Source: Mesotaenium endlicherianum
Taxonomy: Eukaryota; Streptophyta; Zygnematophyceae; Zygnematales; Mesotaeniaceae
Direction of reading: 5' to 3'
DNA length: 20,256 nt
Assembly (NCBI GenBank): GCA_009602735.1
Contig: WELA01009205.1
Location: 1-20,256, forward strand
Shown: positions 18,874 to 20,256 of the stretch, piece after piece
Position numbering within the stretch: position 1 is the first letter of the stretch
How the letters are laid out: each line of letters opens with the position of its first letter
Notes under the pieces: generated by a model
What the model was told of the DNA's origin: nothing
Seen by the model: the letters and a program-made list of their open reading frames with translations, nothing else
The model's database searches: none
Program-made: the position numbers and the translations under genes

Positions 18874-19071
18874 CCAGGCACGCCAGCGCCAAGCGTGCCA
18901 GCACCCGCGCCAGCAGCTACAATTGTTCCTGCGGCTGCGCCAATGACGGCGCTGCGTTTTTAGCGGCTGCGCACGCGCCTGCGCTAGCAGCGCCGGCGCC
19001 TGCGTCTGAGGGTGCGCCAACATCCGTCCACACGCCAGCGTCGGCAGCCACGCCAGCCGCTGCTACGTACG

Positions 19072-19076
19072 TGCCA
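19072..19076. repeat. Probable target-site duplication of solo LTR, left copy
   Basis: TGCCA precedes the solo LTR; CGCCA follows it at 19987-19991. Four of five match, consistent with one substitution after insertion. Confidence 0.6.
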
Positions 19077-19322
19077 TGTAACGATGTGAGCTTTTTAGGC
19101 GTATTTTGGACGTTTTTCCGATTACCTAAAACTCGTTATACTATTTATCATATATTATTTGCATCACATTGAATTGTGTGCCACATGCGTGTGCCGATTA
19201 ATTTCCGGTCGATTGGCGGAACGGCCAAGATACTTTTGCAAAAAGCGTCGTAACGTAATTCGACTACTTCGCAAAAGTACGACATAATTATTCATGAAGT
19301 TACTTTGATTAATTATGAGATG

Positions 19323-19355
19323 ATAACTTAATCAATCATTGTTTGATTAAGTTAT
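19323..19355 (+). other. 13-bp perfect hairpin in solo LTR
   Basis: ATAACTTAATCAA (19323-19335) and TTGATTAAGTTAT (19343-19355) are exact complements separated by seven bases. Further inverted repeats in the same LTR are TACTTTTGC / GCAAAAGTA (19231-19239 and 19271-19279) and ACGATTT / AAATCGT (19648-19666, loop TTCGG). Confidence 0.75.
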
Positions 19356-19474
19356 TTTGATTGTCATTATTTTGGATAATGCACAGTCACAGATTTTGGA
19401 TTTACGACCAGTTGTTAATACGAACAAACAGTCGTAAGAGTCAAACGACACATAATATGCAGAGCGACTTTGCA

Positions 19475-19545
19475 TCCGAGCGGATTTGAACTCGCAACCT
19501 GTCGTTTGAAATGTTCACACCTAACCGATTGGCGAAGTAGTTCTT
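19475..19545 (-). other. Degenerate tRNA-like sequence, antisense in solo LTR
   Basis: On the minus strand, a segment with GCCAATCGGTTAGG (A-box-like, near 19525-19535) is followed about 35 bases later by GTTCAAATCC (B-box core, 19482-19491), the spacing found in tRNA genes. The T-stem no longer pairs fully (GCGAG versus CCGCT) and a good anticodon stem is not evident. It is best seen as a tRNA-derived relic (SINE-like or captured), not a working tRNA. Confidence 0.35.
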
Positions 19546-19805
19546 ATAACTACCAATTCATGACAGAAAGCATGTGTACGCGACTCCGCAAACAGTCGCG
19601 ACATTTTGGAAAGTCGCGAGAACGCGAAAACGCCCGTCTGGCGCGAAACGATTTTTCGGAAATCGTCGAAAAGTCTCCAAACGGCCAAACGGCGCGTTTC
19701 GAGCATTCAGCCGAAATGGGTCGTACCCCTTCGCCTGTTTTTGTTGACATGAACCAGTGCCCTAGGTGGTGACTCAAAGCACTCCAGTGCCTCACGTCGT
19801 GCAGG

Positions 19806-19813
19806 TATAAATA
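19806..19813 (+). promoter_or_regulatory. TATA box in solo LTR
   Basis: TATAAATA, about 175 bases before the LTR end, gives the LTR its plus orientation and marks the likely promoter. Confidence 0.55.
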
Positions 19814-19986
19814 CTTGCAGAGTCATTGTGAGTGCAACTCTCACAAGCACACATTCTACGTTAGTTTTCATTTTCGCTTTCTCGAGGATTTGTCAATTTG
19901 CACAAGTATATAGATTTTCTTTCCACTTCATTTAAATATTTCTCGAATACCAAGGAAAGATCCTCTCGAAAAGCAAAAACGTTACA

Positions 19987-19991
19987 CGCCA
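19987..19991. repeat. Probable target-site duplication of solo LTR, right copy
   Basis: CGCCA, matching TGCCA at 19072-19076 at four of five positions. Confidence 0.6.
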
Positions 19992-20256
19992 GCAGCTGCT
20001 CCGGCACCAGCAGCTGCGCCAGCATCCGTGGAACCTGCGCTGGCAGCTGCGCCAACATTGGCAGTTGCGCCAGCAGCGGCGCAAGCATCGGCGGTTTCAC
20101 CGGCGAGCGGGACGCTCGCACCAAAGGCAGCGTTAGCCTCCGCTACAACGTTGGCCGCTGTACCAGCGCACACGGCTGCGCCAGCAACAATTGTGCTCGC
20201 GCCAGCAGCTGCGCCAGCCGAGGCGTTCGCCGTCTCGCCTGCGCCCGCAGCTGCGC
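19992..20256 (+). pseudogene. Continuation of Ala/Pro-rich reading frame, open at window end
   Basis: 88 codons without a stop in the frame that continues from 19076 across the solo LTR. It starts AAAPAPAAAPASVEPAL and includes LAPKAALASA, a phrase also present in the second 64-residue unit (near 18556). It is therefore the same repeat family. Its end, and whether a protease or pol follows, lie outside the window. Confidence 0.5.

Larger units (their letters stand above)
17455..19076 (+). pseudogene. Ala/Pro-rich extension in frame with element 3 gag (interrupted)
   Basis: GC-rich sequence that stays in the gag frame. After the stop at 17452 the frame meets TGA at 17617-17619, is then open to TGA at 18214-18216, and is open again to TAG at 18961-18963. 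At the T-run near 18955 the Ala/Pro reading passes to the neighbouring frame, consistent with one lost T, and runs on to the solo LTR at 19077. The first part (to about 18297) is Ala/Arg/Thr/Ser-rich; the second is almost only Ala, Pro, Val, Gly, Ser, Thr and Leu, with a 64-residue repeat. No signal peptide, membrane segment or enzyme motif is seen. Either an unusually long gag tail/linker or a separate Ala/Pro-rich gene acquired by the element. Every frame is long because of the composition, so the choice rests on frame continuity and repeat phase. Confidence 0.45.
19077..19986 (+). mobile_element. Solo LTR (910 bp) of a third LTR family
   Basis: An AT-richer block in the middle of GC-rich Ala/Pro repeat sequence. 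It starts TGTAACG and ends CGTTACA, a perfect 7-bp terminal inverted repeat with TG...CA. The flanks are a near-perfect 5-bp duplication, and removing 915 bases (LTR plus one duplication) restores a continuous Ala/Pro-rich frame. It contains a TATA box in the plus orientation (19806) and several hairpins, but no primer site, gag or pol. Probably left by recombination between the LTRs of a full element. It is unrelated to the element 1 or 2 LTRs by eye. Confidence 0.8.
8672..20256 (+). mobile_element. Element 3: older, damaged LTR retroelement split by later insertions (right end not in window)
   Basis: Proposed as one element from a putative 5' LTR (8672-9476), a leader, and a gag that starts at 9680 and continues after element 2 (16357 on) into an Ala/Pro-rich extension still open at the window end. 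The gag halves join in one frame once element 2 and one target copy are removed, and the Ala/Pro halves join likewise across the solo LTR. No pol domain and no 3' LTR are in view, so the left boundary and the membership of the Ala/Pro part are inferences. In-frame stops, a frameshift and a lost zinc ligand show it is no longer functional. Confidence 0.45.

Noticed and set aside
18036..18881. Long minus-strand open frame (281 residues, Ala/Gly-rich)
   Set aside because: It is the complement of the GC-rich Ala/Pro repeat. Such sequence lacks stops in most frames, and the plus-strand reading is supported by continuity with gag and across the solo LTR.
18298..20256. CRISPR array or satellite DNA
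   Set aside because: The repeats are imperfect, coding-phase (192 bp, multiple of three), without regular unique spacers, and the break at 19077-19986 is an LTR.

Overview
The window reads as a retrotransposon-dense piece of a eukaryotic nuclear genome, most likely from the green lineage (a streptophyte alga or seedless plant would fit; this is an inference). The evidence is two full-length Ty3/gypsy elements whose Pol ends in a chromodomain (chromoviruses), 12-nt primer-binding sites matching plant-type initiator-tRNA-Met sites with one difference, no single-copy host gene with recognisable function, and no bacterial-type operons or ribosome-binding sites.

Layout. At 1-76 is the edge of a minus-strand LTR of the same family as element 1. 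At 77-532 and 7218-8671 are the two halves of an old, frame-broken retroelement remnant (proline-rich linker, then a dead retropepsin). Element 1 (533-7212) is inserted in it, with a perfect 5-bp target duplication GCGTC and 503-bp LTRs. A third, damaged element ('element 3') probably starts with an LTR near 8672-9476. Its gag begins at 9680 and is split by element 2 (10210-16351; 744/743-bp LTRs, perfect target duplication AGCTG). Element 3 gag resumes at 16357 with two CCHC knuckles, one damaged. It runs in the same frame, through three stop codons, into a long Ala/Pro-rich stretch with a 192-bp (64-residue) tandem repeat. That stretch is split by a solo LTR (19077-19986) and is still open at the right edge.

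How the genes work. In both intact elements gag and pol overlap, with pol in the -1 frame. In both, a hairpin containing the gag stop codon lies just downstream of an A-rich stretch. Element 1 has a textbook A_AAA_AAC slippery heptamer; element 2 has only a non-canonical candidate. So Gag-Pol is probably made by programmed -1 frameshifting. Gag forms the particle. Pol supplies protease, reverse transcriptase/RNase H and integrase, and the chromodomain probably steers insertion to particular chromatin. Catalytic residues are present in both elements and their LTR pairs differ by only about 1%, so both insertions are young.

Relative order from nesting: remnant, then element 3, then elements 1 and 2 and the solo LTR. 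When cut out with one target copy, element 2 and the solo LTR are multiples of three (6147 and 915 nt), so the interrupted reading frame is continuous across both sites.
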